A model generated the notes under the pieces. That model had not been told where the DNA came from. It did not search any database and worked only from the letters and a program-made list of their open reading frames with translations. Position numbers and translations under genes: made by a program. DNA of 20,720 nt from DAOUFU01 sp034429275. GTDB taxonomy: Bacteria > Chloroflexota > Anaerolineae > Aggregatilineales > Aggregatilineaceae. The DNA lies in the NCBI GenBank assembly GCA_034429275.1, contig DAOUFU010000309.1:1-20720 (forward strand), written 5' to 3'. The first letter of the stretch is position 1. Each line of letters starts with the position of its first letter. Below are positions 1 through 7,871 of the stretch, piece by piece.

Positions 1-746
1 CAGACGATGCTCATATCGGGGCGCTGGTCGAGGCCTAGGCCCACCCCCTTGATGGCCGTGACGTGATTTATGTGCTTACAGAACTGGTTGGGCAGGTAGA
101 TGAATTTTTCGGGCAGTGAATAGCGATCACAGACCCACCGGGGATCGCGGTCGAAGATCGTGGTGGGGACCTGCGACACAAACTGCACCACGCGCCCCTT
201 AGGCGCGGCTTCCGGCAGCAGGGTACAAAAATCGTTCAGAGCGTCGTGGCTGCTGAGGACCACGCGGTCGGCAAAGTGGGCGACCGTTCGGAGTCCCTGG
301 GTGCGGATGTCGATTTCCTCACGCGAGAACATCTCTGGCAGGCGGATGTGCTGAAAATCGGTATACCAGGCCAGCAGGGGCACGTTGAACCATTCGCCGT
401 AATCCTTGCCCAACGTGAAGATGGCATCGATCCCCTGGCTGCGCAGAAAGTAGGCAATCGGGGAGCCAGCCTTCAGATCGTAATGAGTCTTGCGCTGGAT
501 GAAGAAGCGCACCCGTTCCACCAGCGGCCTGCTCAGCGAAATCGTCAGTTGCCGGTCGATCAACGGCAGCAGCATCTTGTAGCTGTCGTCAGGGGGTTGG
601 TGGGCCGTCAAGAGGACGATCTGGGGCGGCTGATCCAGCGACTTCAGGGCGGTGAACAGGTTTTTCAGGTAATGGCAGCCCGCGATCCATGCCGATGTGC
701 AAAAATCGGCGAATGCGATGGTCAGCGGGCGATCAGAAGGTGACAT
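1..746 (-). CDS. Group 1 (GT4-like) glycosyltransferase, C-terminus cut by window edge
   Basis: The reading frame opens at the ATG at 746 and stays open for 248 codons to the left edge, so only the N-terminal part is present. The start is preceded by AAGGAA about 7 nt upstream, and it overlaps the end of the epimerase gene by 14 nt, which argues for translational coupling. The visible protein begins MSPSDRPLTIAFADFC and reads like the acceptor-binding half of a GT-B fold enzyme. Near residues 213-222 it has YLPNQFCKHINH, matching the YLPNQFWKHKNH type motif that opens the donor-binding half of many GT4 enzymes, but with Cys for Trp and Ile for Lys. No signal peptide or membrane segment is seen. 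By family it would transfer a nucleotide-activated sugar to the growing polysaccharide in the cytoplasm. Donor and acceptor cannot be told, and the catalytic E-x7-E region lies outside the window. Confidence 0.85.
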   Translation of the reverse strand, partial: MSPSDRPLTIAFADFCTSAWIAGCHYLKNLFTALKSLDQPPQIVLLTAHQPPDDSYKMLLPLIDRQLTISLSRPLVERVRFFIQRKTHYDLKAGSPIAYFLRSQGIDAIFTLGKDYGEWFNVPLLAWYTDFQHIRLPEMFSREEIDIRTQGLRTVAHFADRVVLSSHDALNDFCTLLPEAAPKGRVVQFVSQVPTTIFDRDPRWVCDRYSLPEKFIYLPNQFCKHINHVTAIKGVGLGLDQRPDMSIV

Positions 747-1680
747 CGTACCATTCCTTGATCGCGGTCAGGCTCATCTTCAGCGGATATTGAGGTTCAT
801 AGCCCAGGGTCTTAAGCTGTGTGATATCGACTTCCCATTTTTCGGCATCGCCGGGGCGCACATGGCCTGTATAGGCAATGGTGGGCGATACCTGGCAGAT
901 CTCGCACAAGGCCCGGACAATATCGTTGATGCTGTGGGTGACACCCGATGCCACGTTATAGGCTTCTCCCCTGGCCGGAGCCTTGACCGCCGCGAGCATC
1001 ATGGCCTGGACGACATCGAGCACAAAGACAAAATCGCGCATTTGCGTTCCATCGCCATAGACTTCGATCCGGTTGGGGTTCGTCTTGATCTTGCGCAGCA
1101 GGTCGAACACAACCTGTTTGCGCTGGCGGGGGCCATATACCGAGAACAGGCGGAGCGAGGTCGCCGGGATGCTGTATAACGCGCTGTAAACGGCCACATA
1201 GCGCTCGGCAGAGAGCTTGCTCACCCCATAGGGCGAAATGGGCACGGTGGGATCGCCTTCATGAATCGGCAGCCGGGCGGGATTTCCGTACACCGCCGCC
1301 GACGAAGCATTCACCAGGCGAGGCGGGTTCTGCACCTGGCGCAGAGCCTCCAGCAGGGCGAACGTGTTCTCCAGGTTGGCGTGATAGTCGTAGGCCGGGT
1401 TTTCCACCGAGGGCGGGATATAGGGGTTTGCCGCGAGATGAAAGACAAAACGGTAATCGGCCACGTTCAGCTTTTTGATGCGCAGCAGATCACTCAGATC
1501 GCCGACAACCCACTGAATCCGGGACATCACGCTTTGCAGATTTTCCATGTGCCCGGTAGCGAGGCTGTCCAGCACCGTCACCTTTGCGCCCGCTGCGACA
1601 AGCTGCTCCACCAGGTGAGAGCCGATAAACCCCGCGCCCCCCGTCACCAGTACGGGGACTTGATCAAAAGAGATGTTCAT
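733..1680 (-). CDS. NAD-dependent sugar epimerase/dehydratase (GalE-like, extended SDR)
   Basis: A 315-residue extended short-chain dehydrogenase. The Rossmann nucleotide-binding motif GGAGFIG is at residues 14-20. The catalytic tetrad is visible as the Ser pair near 126-127 and Y151-x3-K155 (YGVSK). The LRLFSVYGPRQ segment is typical of UDP-glucose 4-epimerases and related nucleotide-sugar dehydratases. The full length matches the family (310-340 residues). It acts in the cytoplasm to make a sugar nucleotide for the glycosyltransferases around it; the exact reaction (4-epimerase, 4,6-dehydratase or other) cannot be read from sequence alone. The ATG overlaps the TGA of the upstream methyltransferase by 4 nt (1677-1680), and its own end overlaps the next gene by 14 nt, so it is an internal member of the operon. 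Confidence 0.93.
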   Translation of the reverse strand: MNISFDQVPVLVTGGAGFIGSHLVEQLVAAGAKVTVLDSLATGHMENLQSVMSRIQWVVGDLSDLLRIKKLNVADYRFVFHLAANPYIPPSVENPAYDYHANLENTFALLEALRQVQNPPRLVNASSAAVYGNPARLPIHEGDPTVPISPYGVSKLSAERYVAVYSALYSIPATSLRLFSVYGPRQRKQVVFDLLRKIKTNPNRIEVYGDGTQMRDFVFVLDVVQAMMLAAVKAPARGEAYNVASGVTHSINDIVRALCEICQVSPTIAYTGHVRPGDAEKWEVDITQLKTLGYEPQYPLKMSLTAIKEWYDVTF

Positions 1681-2534
1681 CGGGTGCCTTTTTCTGCTAC
1701 AAAGCTATACAAACGCCCAGGAGTCGAATCGAGCCGGGAATAGCGACGCGCCAGCCAGGCCACCAGCCAGCGGCCCAGCGGATGACGCTCGCTGCCCAGC
1801 GCCGAGCCGACTCGACGCCCCAGCCGTCGGTAGACCGATTGCAGGCAGTAGTCGCGGCGCTGCTGGTGTGTGGCCGGAAAGTAATTGATCACGCTCTCCA
1901 ATGGGCCGAAGACCGCGACGAGGCGCAGCCCGGCCCGGCTGATGGCGGCAGTGTAATCGCTCAACAGGAAGGCGTTTTCGCCGCCGTAGAACTTCTGGAG
2001 CGGGTGGCTGTCCAGGAAGACCTGGAGATCGGCGGGTTTGCTGATCACGTGTTCGCGCGTGGCGATGAATCGCCCGCCGGGCTTGAGCACACGGGCCGCT
2101 TCACGACAGAGGGCGGGCAGATCGTAGGCATGGTGGAGCACCTGCCGCCCATAGACCACCTCGAAGGACTCGTCGGGAAATGGCAGTTTTTCGCCGTATT
2201 CCTCGCTCACCGTGATCGACAGGCGGCCCTGTTCGGCCAGCGCGCGGATCGCGCCCGCCCCGACCAGCCGGCTCGGATCAGGTTCCAGGGCGGTGACCTG
2301 CCAGCCATCGCGCGCCAGGGCATAGCTGCTGATGCCGCGCCCGGCCCCCAGATCGAGGGCGTGGCCGGGTTTTCGCGGCAGCAGGCGCTTCACCGCCTGC
2401 CATTCGTCGCTGTTGGCAAAGCGTTCGGCGGCTTCGAGCAGGGGATCGTCATAGTAGCAGGCGCGGACCAGTTCCTGCTGATCCGGCTGGTCGCGCAGCC
2501 ATTGGACCGCTTGTTCCCAGGTGAGTTCAGGCAT
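1677..2534 (-). CDS. Class I SAM-dependent methyltransferase
   Basis: A 285-residue protein starting MPELTWEQAV. The frame is open further upstream, to 2879, but I chose the ATG at 2534 because it overlaps the previous stop by 8 nt and has AAGGCGG upstream. An earlier start would lie deep inside the preceding methyltransferase gene. SAM-binding motif I is DLGAGRGIS at about 61-69, followed by an acidic residue at the end of strand 2 (ALEPDPS). The post-motif segment is FEVVYGRQVLHH and the conserved loop is VLKPGGRF, all typical of the Methyltransf_11 group. The C-terminal 80 residues are Arg-rich with no recognised domain. In this context it probably methylates a sugar or glycan end in the cytoplasm; the acceptor is unknown. 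Confidence 0.88.
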   Translation of the reverse strand: MPELTWEQAVQWLRDQPDQQELVRACYYDDPLLEAAERFANSDEWQAVKRLLPRKPGHALDLGAGRGISSYALARDGWQVTALEPDPSRLVGAGAIRALAEQGRLSITVSEEYGEKLPFPDESFEVVYGRQVLHHAYDLPALCREAARVLKPGGRFIATREHVISKPADLQVFLDSHPLQKFYGGENAFLLSDYTAAISRAGLRLVAVFGPLESVINYFPATHQQRRDYCLQSVYRRLGRRVGSALGSERHPLGRWLVAWLARRYSRLDSTPGRLYSFVAEKGTR

Positions 2535-3315
2535 CGGCGCGAACCGCCTTGATGAAGTAACCGGCCCCTTCGTCGGGCTGGGTTGGCCAGTTGAGCGACG
2601 ATAGACGCCATTTCCAATAGCGCACCATGACTCTAGGGTACTGGCGGTACCGCGATACGAGCGCGCTTGGCCGCTGTGCAATGAAGACCCCGCTAAATTC
2701 GCAGTCCAGCAGGGCCAACAGCCGCGCCGCTTTTCGGTCGAAATATCCTTGTACGGAAGTGACCTTGAGACCGGCGGCTGACAGGCGTCGCGTCCATTCG
2801 CCCAGATCGAAGGCGTGATAGAAGGGCTGCCACTGGCGATAGCCTGCTTTGGCGGCGTCGTCCAGGGGCCACCACTCAAAATAGCGATGATTCAGCACAT
2901 TGAACGCGAAGGTTCCACCCGGCGTAAGCACGCGCACAACTTCGGCTAACGTGGCGTCAAGGTCCGGAATATGTTCGAGGGCGCTGTTGTTGAACACCAG
3001 GTCGAATGCATGGTCGTCATAGGGCAGACGCTGCGATACATCGCAGACATCCAGCCGCGTATAGATTCCCAGCCTGGCCGCGTTATCTACAGAAGGCTGG
3101 TGGATATCACACCCTGCGCGGAGCGTTTGCCCAGGCCATGCCAGCGAGGCAAACCGCCCATCTCCGCAGCAGTGATCCAGAAACGCACTTGTCATTTCGA
3201 GACCAGATGCATATTCAAGTTCGGGAATCCTGCACAGTGCGATACTTGGGGCGTTGGCATACAGCTTCCACAAGGGATTCCAAAACCGACTCTTTCCTAC
3301 CGCTGTCAAACTCAT
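2527..3315 (-). CDS. Class I SAM-dependent methyltransferase
   Basis: A 262-residue protein. Motif I appears as FLDHCCGDGRF at 45-55, a Cys-rich variant of the usual D-x-G-x-G-x-G. It is followed by the acidic CDIHQPSVDNA strand, FDLVFNNSALEHIPD (the usual Methyltransf_11 motif with an N in place of the common S/C), and VLTPGGTFAFN. The ATG overlaps the stop of the upstream fusion gene by 4 nt (3312-3315) and is preceded by GGAAAAGG about 6 nt upstream, which settles the start. It is the second of two adjacent but divergent methyltransferases, so a simple recent duplication is unlikely (the motifs differ). It is probably a glycan or nucleotide-sugar methyltransferase; the substrate is unknown. 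Confidence 0.88.
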   Translation of the reverse strand: MSLTAVGKSRFWNPLWKLYANAPSIALCRIPELEYASGLEMTSAFLDHCCGDGRFASLAWPGQTLRAGCDIHQPSVDNAARLGIYTRLDVCDVSQRLPYDDHAFDLVFNNSALEHIPDLDATLAEVVRVLTPGGTFAFNVLNHRYFEWWPLDDAAKAGYRQWQPFYHAFDLGEWTRRLSAAGLKVTSVQGYFDRKAARLLALLDCEFSGVFIAQRPSALVSRYRQYPRVMVRYWKWRLSSLNWPTQPDEGAGYFIKAVRADA

Positions 3316-4892
3316 AACTCGCCTTTTCCAGATGCTGATAGGGGCACCATCACCGGCGTCACCTCATTCCGGTACAGCATACCCGGCGGAACATCTTTTG
3401 TCACGATCGATCGGGCGGCAATCACGCTCCCCGCCCCGATGCGCACCCCCTTGAGAATCGTCACCCCAAAGCTGATCCACACGTCGTCTTCGATGATGAT
3501 GGGGGCCGAAAACACGCCCGGCATTTCTTCGGCGGTGCGCGGATGCCCTTTTTCCAGAATGTGCTGGTAATGGGCGTGCCGCTCTTGGGGATCGAGCGAG
3601 TGTGCTGTGCCGTCGTGAATATTAACATCATGCGCGATCAGCACGCGGTTGCCAATGGTAATCGAGTCCATCGACCAGATTTCGCTGCGCACGCCGATAT
3701 AGCACCACTCGCCAATAGTGATTCTGCCGCCGTGACCATAGGTGAGCAGGCGACCTCGAACATAGGAATGCGCGCCGATGGAGATGGCTTCGGCACGCCC
3801 CAGGATGTTTTCAACAGCACCTTCAGGACCTAGCTGAGCGGTCGGGTCCATGATCGCGGCCAGCGGCGGCTGGGCTGGCTCTTGTCCGCGCCCCGCCGCC
3901 CGGAAGCGTCCCAGACAGTGAATCGAGCGGCGCTTCGCTTTTCGCGCCAGGTTGGCCAGCCGGTTCATGGAAGCGGCTGCCGCCTCTTGAGTCCGCAGAC
4001 GCATCGCAAGGGAAGGTTTGACCGGGGATGATTTTGCCTGGCCGCCGCCTATGGCTTCCTTCACGCGCTCAAATGCCGCCAGGTCTGCTTGCACCTGCCG
4101 GGGCAGGGAAAAAGAGAGCGGCAGACGCCCAGCAGCAGCTTCCGCCGTGCCCTGGTCGGATGATCCGCAGTGCACGCCCGACCCGTCGAACCCCAGGTTC
4201 TGGACCAACGACACCGGCGGGTAGAGCACCAATCCGCCCAGGCAGAACACGGTATACCACCACAAAATCCCCCAGGAGTCGTTTTTCCCAGCCAGGCGAT
4301 CTTCTAGCATGGCGCTGTACGGATAGCAGCCCTCCAGGTCAAAACGGCGGCGGAAACCGGGATCGGCCAGTTTTTCGCGGGCGTCGGGCACCTCCCAACG
4401 AAACGCCTGCCATGCGCGCTGCCAGGTCGCCCACCCCCAGGTCGTTGTGAGGGGCAGGAAAAACGCCTCACGGGTGAATTCGTGCTCGACAGGGAGCAGA
4501 TAACCGGCGACCTGGTAGACCTCTGGCGAGTCGGCATAGCGGTCCAGGGCCTGGAGCATATAGTCGAGGAAATCCGGGCTGAGGACGAGATCATCTTCCA
4601 GCACGATCACCCGCCCATAGGCGGCACATAGTTCGCTGACCCCGGTCACAATCGAGCGCGCCAGCCCCAGGTTGTCTTCGCGCTCGACGACAGCCGCGGG
4701 ATGTCCCTCGGCCCACTGGCGCACAACCTGCCGTGAAGCTTCGACGGCAGGCCGGTGCTCCGGCTTCTTTGGCCCATCGCAGAAGATATGCACGTCGCAT
4801 TCATCCAGCCGGGTGCAGCGGCTCAGCGAATCCAGCAAGCGGGCCGTGTGCACCGGGCGATTATACGTAAAGACTGCGATCGGCGTCTTCAT
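3312..4892 (-). CDS. Bifunctional protein: GT-A glycosyltransferase fused to left-handed beta-helix acyltransferase
   Basis: A 526-residue fusion starting MKTPIAVFTYNRP. The ATG at 4892 overlaps the asparagine synthetase stop by 4 nt and is preferred to an in-frame start at 4937. Residues 1-245 form a GT-A domain: FTYNRP opening strand, metal-site-like VLEDDLVLSPDF with EDD at 99-101, and TTTWGWATWQRAW at about 149-161, typical of a GT2-like family in surface-polysaccharide clusters. A basic, Ala/Lys-rich linker spans about 280-345. Residues 360-510 are a hexapeptide-repeat acyltransferase (NodL/WcaF/Maa type): repeats ITIGEWCYIG and ITIGNRVLIA, the His-rich catalytic loop NIHDGTAH (424-431), and the closing VWISFGVTILKGVRIGAGSV. 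It should transfer a sugar and also O-acetylate a sugar in the same assembly line. Sugar and acyl specificity are unknown. Confidence 0.9.
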   Translation of the reverse strand: MKTPIAVFTYNRPVHTARLLDSLSRCTRLDECDVHIFCDGPKKPEHRPAVEASRQVVRQWAEGHPAAVVEREDNLGLARSIVTGVSELCAAYGRVIVLEDDLVLSPDFLDYMLQALDRYADSPEVYQVAGYLLPVEHEFTREAFFLPLTTTWGWATWQRAWQAFRWEVPDAREKLADPGFRRRFDLEGCYPYSAMLEDRLAGKNDSWGILWWYTVFCLGGLVLYPPVSLVQNLGFDGSGVHCGSSDQGTAEAAAGRLPLSFSLPRQVQADLAAFERVKEAIGGGQAKSSPVKPSLAMRLRTQEAAAASMNRLANLARKAKRRSIHCLGRFRAAGRGQEPAQPPLAAIMDPTAQLGPEGAVENILGRAEAISIGAHSYVRGRLLTYGHGGRITIGEWCYIGVRSEIWSMDSITIGNRVLIAHDVNIHDGTAHSLDPQERHAHYQHILEKGHPRTAEEMPGVFSAPIIIEDDVWISFGVTILKGVRIGAGSVIAARSIVTKDVPPGMLYRNEVTPVMVPLSASGKGEL

Positions 4893-6841
4893 GTTGCAGC
4901 GCTCATCCTTTCGCCGGCCAGGACTGCGCGGCACCACAGTTCCAGGCAGAGCGTCTTGAACAGGAAAAAGGGGTCTTTCCCGACTCTGCCCTCAGGCGAA
5001 AACCAGCGAGCCAGAGTCGAAGAGTTGGCAATCCCTGCCTGCACCAGGAAACCATCCGGGATGTGCTGGCCGTAGGTGTCGAACAGTGAAGTGAACCATT
5101 CCGCCGGCGGCGTGAAACCGCGTTTAGGGCGGTTCATCACCCAATCGGGCAAAACACCCTTCAGGGCATTTTGCAGCCACGTTTTGCGCGGCAGGGTGTG
5201 ATCCGAAGCGGTTTTGCGATGCCCGATCACGATTTCCGCCAATCGATAATCGACCAGCGGCAGGCGCAGTTCGACCGATGAGGCCATGCTCAAGCGGTCG
5301 CCCTGGGCGATGCCGTTTTCCAGCAGGTAGGTCTGGCTGATCAGCCGGGTGAGCATGACCGGGACATCGTGCCAGGGGTGCGGGAAGGTGAACGGGCTGT
5401 AGGCATTCCGGGCGGGCAGGCGCTCCAGGAAAGAAGCGGCATAAAGTTCCTGGGCAGAGCGTTGAATGTCTTGGAAATAGGAAATGCTGTCGATGAAGAC
5501 CGCCGAATCGGGGTTCCCATTTGCGATTCGCCGCCAGCGTTCAGCGCCCGGATTGTGGCCGTGCACCATCCGCCCGGCCCAGTGCTTCCACTGCCGGGGG
5601 GACATCGAATGAGGGTACGGGGGCACCAGGTAGGATGTTGACAGCCGCCACCGGTCTCGCCAGCTTCCTTCGACAACGCGCTGTTTCGCCAGGCTGTCCA
5701 CCGCGGCCAGCCGCACCCACTCGTAGCCCCAGAACAGTTCATCGCCGCCCTGACCCTGGAGCAGCACAGGCACGCCATGTTCGCGCGCGAGGCGGCTGAC
5801 GGTGTAATAACCGTACCCGGCGATGTCTGCGATCGGGTCGTCGGTGCGATAGACGAGATCGGGGAAGAATCGCACGAGGTCGGCAGTCGCCAGCTCGACC
5901 TCATGAAACGGCAGCCCCAGGTGATCGGCCAGCCGCTTCGCGTCTGCGCGCTCATCGTTCTGGGGTCGCCCCGGATAGCCGATGCTAAATGCGTGCATCG
6001 TGCCGCTGTATTTTTGGGCGGCCAGAGCTGCCAGAGCGCCCGAATCGACGCCGCCGCTGAGCGCAACCCCCACAGGCACGTCCGAACGAATAATAATCGA
6101 GCTGATTGTATCCAACTCGGCGCGGATGGCCTCGACGGGATCGCCTTTCAGTGGGGCGGCGTTGGCCATGTCCCAATACTGGCGCTGGTCGATATGCCAG
6201 GGCTGCACCTCCACAGACAGGGTGTGCCCGGCAGGCAGTTTGCGAATCCCCGCCAGCGGCGTGCGCGGCTCTGGGACATAACCGTAGTGGAAGTACAGGT
6301 CGATGCTGACCGGGTCGAGTTCGGGCTTGTGAGGCAGAGCTCTCAAGAGCGCCCGCAGTTCCGAGGCGAAGAACACCCCCTCGCCATTCTCCCACAGGTA
6401 GAGCGGCTTTTCGCCCATGCGGTCGCGTCCCAGCAGCAGGCGCTGGCTGCGGCTGTCCCACAGCGCGAAGGCGAACATGCCGCGCAGATGCTGCACGCAG
6501 TCCGCGCCGTGATCCTCATACAGGTGGAGGATGGTTTCGCAGTCGCTGCCCGTAGCGAAGTGGTGTCCCCGGCGTTCCAGGTCGCGCCGAAGCTCCACGA
6601 AGTTGTAAATCTCGCCGTTGGTGATGAGCGCCAGCGACCGGTCCTCGTTATACAGCGGCTGCCAGCCGCCGCTCAGATCGATGATGCTCAGGCGGCGCAT
6701 GGCCAGCGCGACGTTTTCCGCGTTGTATTCTCCGGCACCGTCCGGCCCCCGGTGGACCAGCGCGGCGTTCATCTGGCTGACCAGCAGCCGCTCGGCACTG
6801 CTGACAGGGCGACGACTGACAAATCCGGCTATTCCGCACAT
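4889..6841 (-). CDS. asnB: Asparagine synthase (glutamine-hydrolysing) family protein
   Basis: A 650-residue protein beginning MCGIAGF, which places the glutaminase nucleophile at Cys2 after Met removal. For that reason the ATG at 6841 is the start, although the frame is open upstream. The class II glutamine amidotransferase domain covers about 2-200: RGPDGAG at 31-37, NGEIYN at 75-80, GSDCE near 98-102. The synthetase domain follows, with the ATP pyrophosphatase P-loop SGGVDS at 262-267 and the GQGGDELFWGY segment. The length and order match bacterial AsnB. In polysaccharide clusters such paralogues sit among glycosyltransferases and may amidate an acidic sugar rather than make free asparagine; that role is inference here. 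It starts 20 nt after the upstream glycosyltransferase stop and overlaps the downstream gene by 4 nt. Confidence 0.93.
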   Translation of the reverse strand: MCGIAGFVSRRPVSSAERLLVSQMNAALVHRGPDGAGEYNAENVALAMRRLSIIDLSGGWQPLYNEDRSLALITNGEIYNFVELRRDLERRGHHFATGSDCETILHLYEDHGADCVQHLRGMFAFALWDSRSQRLLLGRDRMGEKPLYLWENGEGVFFASELRALLRALPHKPELDPVSIDLYFHYGYVPEPRTPLAGIRKLPAGHTLSVEVQPWHIDQRQYWDMANAAPLKGDPVEAIRAELDTISSIIIRSDVPVGVALSGGVDSGALAALAAQKYSGTMHAFSIGYPGRPQNDERADAKRLADHLGLPFHEVELATADLVRFFPDLVYRTDDPIADIAGYGYYTVSRLAREHGVPVLLQGQGGDELFWGYEWVRLAAVDSLAKQRVVEGSWRDRWRLSTSYLVPPYPHSMSPRQWKHWAGRMVHGHNPGAERWRRIANGNPDSAVFIDSISYFQDIQRSAQELYAASFLERLPARNAYSPFTFPHPWHDVPVMLTRLISQTYLLENGIAQGDRLSMASSVELRLPLVDYRLAEIVIGHRKTASDHTLPRKTWLQNALKGVLPDWVMNRPKRGFTPPAEWFTSLFDTYGQHIPDGFLVQAGIANSSTLARWFSPEGRVGKDPFFLFKTLCLELWCRAVLAGERMSAAT

Positions 6842-6861
6842 GGCGTATCTATTCCTCGAGG

Positions 6862-7776
6862 TTACCTCGTATCCTTGATGGGAAAGACCCACTGGCGCAG
6901 TCCCAGCGCGCGCAGCACCGCGCCGCCGGTCTTCTGAATGGTCAGGCGCTTCTGCGATCGCAGGCTGAGCCAGTAATCGCCCGCTGAAGGGCGCTTGCGG
7001 CCCGTTGGGAAGGGACAGCCGATCTCGCCCAGCCACTGCACGGTCTTAATCACCGCCTTCTCTTCGCGGGTGAAGTGATCGTGCTGGTGAATATCGACCA
7101 GGCGCTGAACCTCTCGCCAAAAGTTGCCCTTGCCCACCGATTGGCCCGTCTTGCTCTGGTCGTGGATGGTGGCGCTGGCGATCGGGATCGTCGCCAGGGC
7201 CAGCCGTTCACCATTGAGCACCAGCCGAATCTGAAACTCGGTGTCGAAGACATAATGGAAATCTTCGCGGAAATAGCCGTGTTTTTCAAACAGCTCGCGC
7301 TTCCAGAAGCAGGCAGGCTGCGGCACTCCCCAGGGGCTGGTGACGATGATATATTTCGAGCCGGGGGGCATGTGGGGTGCCCAGGTGCTGATCCAGGTCC
7401 CATCCGGCTCGACGAACTGACACGCGCCGCTAAACCACGAGGTGCCGTCGGGCTGGTTATACCAGATGCGCACCAGTTCCAGCGCGTTGGGCAGCAGGCG
7501 GTCGTCGCTGTTCAGGTAGGCGACTACATCGCCGGTCGCGCGGCGAATCCCCTTGTTGATGGCTTCGGACTGTCCCTTATCCGGCTCGCTCACCCAATAG
7601 GTGAGGCGATCCGCGTATTTTTGGATAATCTCTACTGAGCCATCGGTGCTTCCGCCGTCGATAATGATGTATTCCAGGTTGGGGTAATTCTGGTCGAGGA
7701 CGGAGCGAATGGTGTCCTCAATGAAGGCCGCCTGGTTGAGCGACGGCGTCACAATCGAGATTTTTGGAGTTTCCAT
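6862..7776 (-). CDS. Family 2 glycosyltransferase
   Basis: A 304-residue GT-A enzyme beginning METPKISIVTPSLNQ. The ATG at 7776 puts the family opening (SIVTPSLNQ) close to the N-terminus; the frame is open to 7857, but the extra 27 residues do not look like family sequence. DGGSTDGS is at 40-47, YWVSEPDKGQSEAINKG follows, and the metal-binding SDD is at 90-92 (YLNSDDRLLP). PACFWKRELFEKHGYF and FDTEFQIRL form the acceptor-side part. No membrane segments are seen. It transfers a nucleotide sugar in the cytoplasm; the specificity is unknown. A 95-nt spacer separates it from the FkbM gene upstream. Confidence 0.92.
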   Translation of the reverse strand: METPKISIVTPSLNQAAFIEDTIRSVLDQNYPNLEYIIIDGGSTDGSVEIIQKYADRLTYWVSEPDKGQSEAINKGIRRATGDVVAYLNSDDRLLPNALELVRIWYNQPDGTSWFSGACQFVEPDGTWISTWAPHMPPGSKYIIVTSPWGVPQPACFWKRELFEKHGYFREDFHYVFDTEFQIRLVLNGERLALATIPIASATIHDQSKTGQSVGKGNFWREVQRLVDIHQHDHFTREEKAVIKTVQWLGEIGCPFPTGRKRPSAGDYWLSLRSQKRLTIQKTGGAVLRALGLRQWVFPIKDTR

Positions 7777-7871
7777 GCTGTTTTTCCCATCCACAAAACG
7801 GGAGGTATGGAAAAGCCCATCGCGCACGAATGAAACTGGCCCGGCGAAGTGCTGCAATCAGTCTCTACAGA

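Noticed and set aside
4889..6841. Lasso-peptide cluster idea, because an AsnB-like protein and an HprK-like domain both occur in the window
   Set aside because: The AsnB-like protein keeps the glutaminase Cys2 and sits among glycosyltransferases. The HprK-like domain is in another operon, fused to a glycosyltransferase. No precursor peptide, RRE/PqqD-like protein or leader protease is seen.
5777..6937. Plus-strand open frame of 386 codons
   Set aside because: It is antisense to the asparagine synthetase and has no recognisable domain.
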